21,731 nucleotides of DNA, taken from positions 1-21,731 of IMG/VR virus record IMGVR_UViG_3300028840_002503; one strand, 5' to 3'. Shown here one piece after another: positions 21,483 to 21,731 of the stretch. The first letter of the stretch is position 1, and each line of letters starts with the position of its first letter. The DNA is from a virus. The notes under the pieces are model-generated. The model ran no database searches. It saw only the letters and a list, made by a program, of their open reading frames with translations, and was not told the DNA's origin. Both the position numbers and the translations under genes were made by a program.

Positions 21483-21731
21483 ACGAGCCAACACGTACCG
21501 CCTGCGAGTGTCGGCCCGATGCGGATTGCCGAGTGTTTTTCTGCGAGCGGCACGGCGTAAAGAAGACGCTTCACTGGCACGACCTATGCCGAACCAAGCA
21601 GGATTACTTCCAGGCATGGGAAGCGGGTTACGGTCCGAGGCAATCCGGCTCGCCGCCACGGCCTCAACGCCCATCATCCCCCGGCGGGCTGAAGACGGCC
21701 TGGAACTACGCGAGAGCACTTGCCAAATGGG
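21479..21731 (+). CDS. Partial small cysteine-rich protein, truncated by window end
   Basis: An open frame starts at ATG 21479, overlapping the previous stop (ATGA), and runs to the window edge with 84 codons and no stop. It begins MNEPTRTACECRPDADC and continues with Cys9, Cys11, Cys17, Cys22, His25, His32, His34 and Cys37, a likely metal-binding cluster. A helix follows (RTKQDYFQAWEAGYG), then a proline- and serine-rich linker (SGSPPRPQRPSSPGG) leading to an aromatic stretch. From memory, small proteins with this 'HxLCRTKxxYFxAWE' style are found in planctomycete phage-like loci. The remainder is beyond the window, so length and function are unknown. Confidence 0.7.
   Translation, partial: MNEPTRTACECRPDADCRVFFCERHGVKKTLHWHDLCRTKQDYFQAWEAGYGPRQSGSPPRPQRPSSPGGLKTAWNYARALAKW

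Noticed and set aside
1-21731. tRNA genes, integrase, insertion sequences, lysis genes, attachment sites
   Set aside because: None is recognisable in this window by eye, so whether this is a free phage or an integrated prophage cannot be decided here.

Overview
The window reads as the left part of the late (packaging, head and tail) region of a tailed bacteriophage or prophage with long non-contractile (siphovirus-like) tail architecture. Every supported gene lies on the + strand and spacing is tight, with many ATGA or GTGA stop/start overlaps. The sequence is GC-rich. The head genes resemble lambda-type modules: a GpA-type large terminase, a lambda-type portal, and an S78 prohead protease fused to an HK97-fold capsid. 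The tail-tip end is rich in cysteine and carries a lectin-like domain. From recall, this combination of gene families suggests a phage of a Planctomycetota host, but no host gene or attachment site is visible, so the host call is weak.

Layout. 55-564: Nu1-like small terminase. 636-1954: two overlapping conserved phage proteins of unknown function; the first has sequence features reminiscent of RAMP/Cas7-like proteins. 1955-2443: a remarkable array of about 100 degenerate GGCNN pentanucleotides that starts at the base after the stop codon of the second protein. 2469-2583: a run of four hairpins, the last a GNRA-capped intrinsic terminator. 2590-4590: large terminase. 4587-5316: two small genes, one a double zinc-ribbon protein with a polyproline hinge. 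5317-5495: non-coding leader with a candidate promoter and a three-helix RNA fold that ends just before a Shine-Dalgarno sequence. 5496-10586: head-joining candidate, portal, protease-scaffold-capsid fusion with an internal start site, and a decoration protein carrying a lectin-like domain. 10590-11978: head-tail connector and tail-completion candidates. 11983-14214: major tail protein candidate, a small beta-rich protein, and a tail-assembly chaperone with a probable -1 frameshift on an A9 run. 14218-16149: tape measure. 16151-21731: tail-tip and adhesion proteins, the last gene truncated by the window end.

How it works together. Terminase subunits recognise, cut and pump DNA through the portal into a prohead assembled from the protease/capsid polyprotein. 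The 10-12 kb genes seal the head and form the tail tube. The chaperone pair and tape measure set tail length, and the final genes form the host-contacting tip.

The least explained part is 636-2583, where two non-structural genes, a pentanucleotide array and a structured RNA with a terminator sit between the small and large terminase genes. It is the best candidate here for an undescribed element. Possible roles are a packaging site, an RNA/protein filament template, or a replication or recombination element. Its function is unproven from sequence alone.
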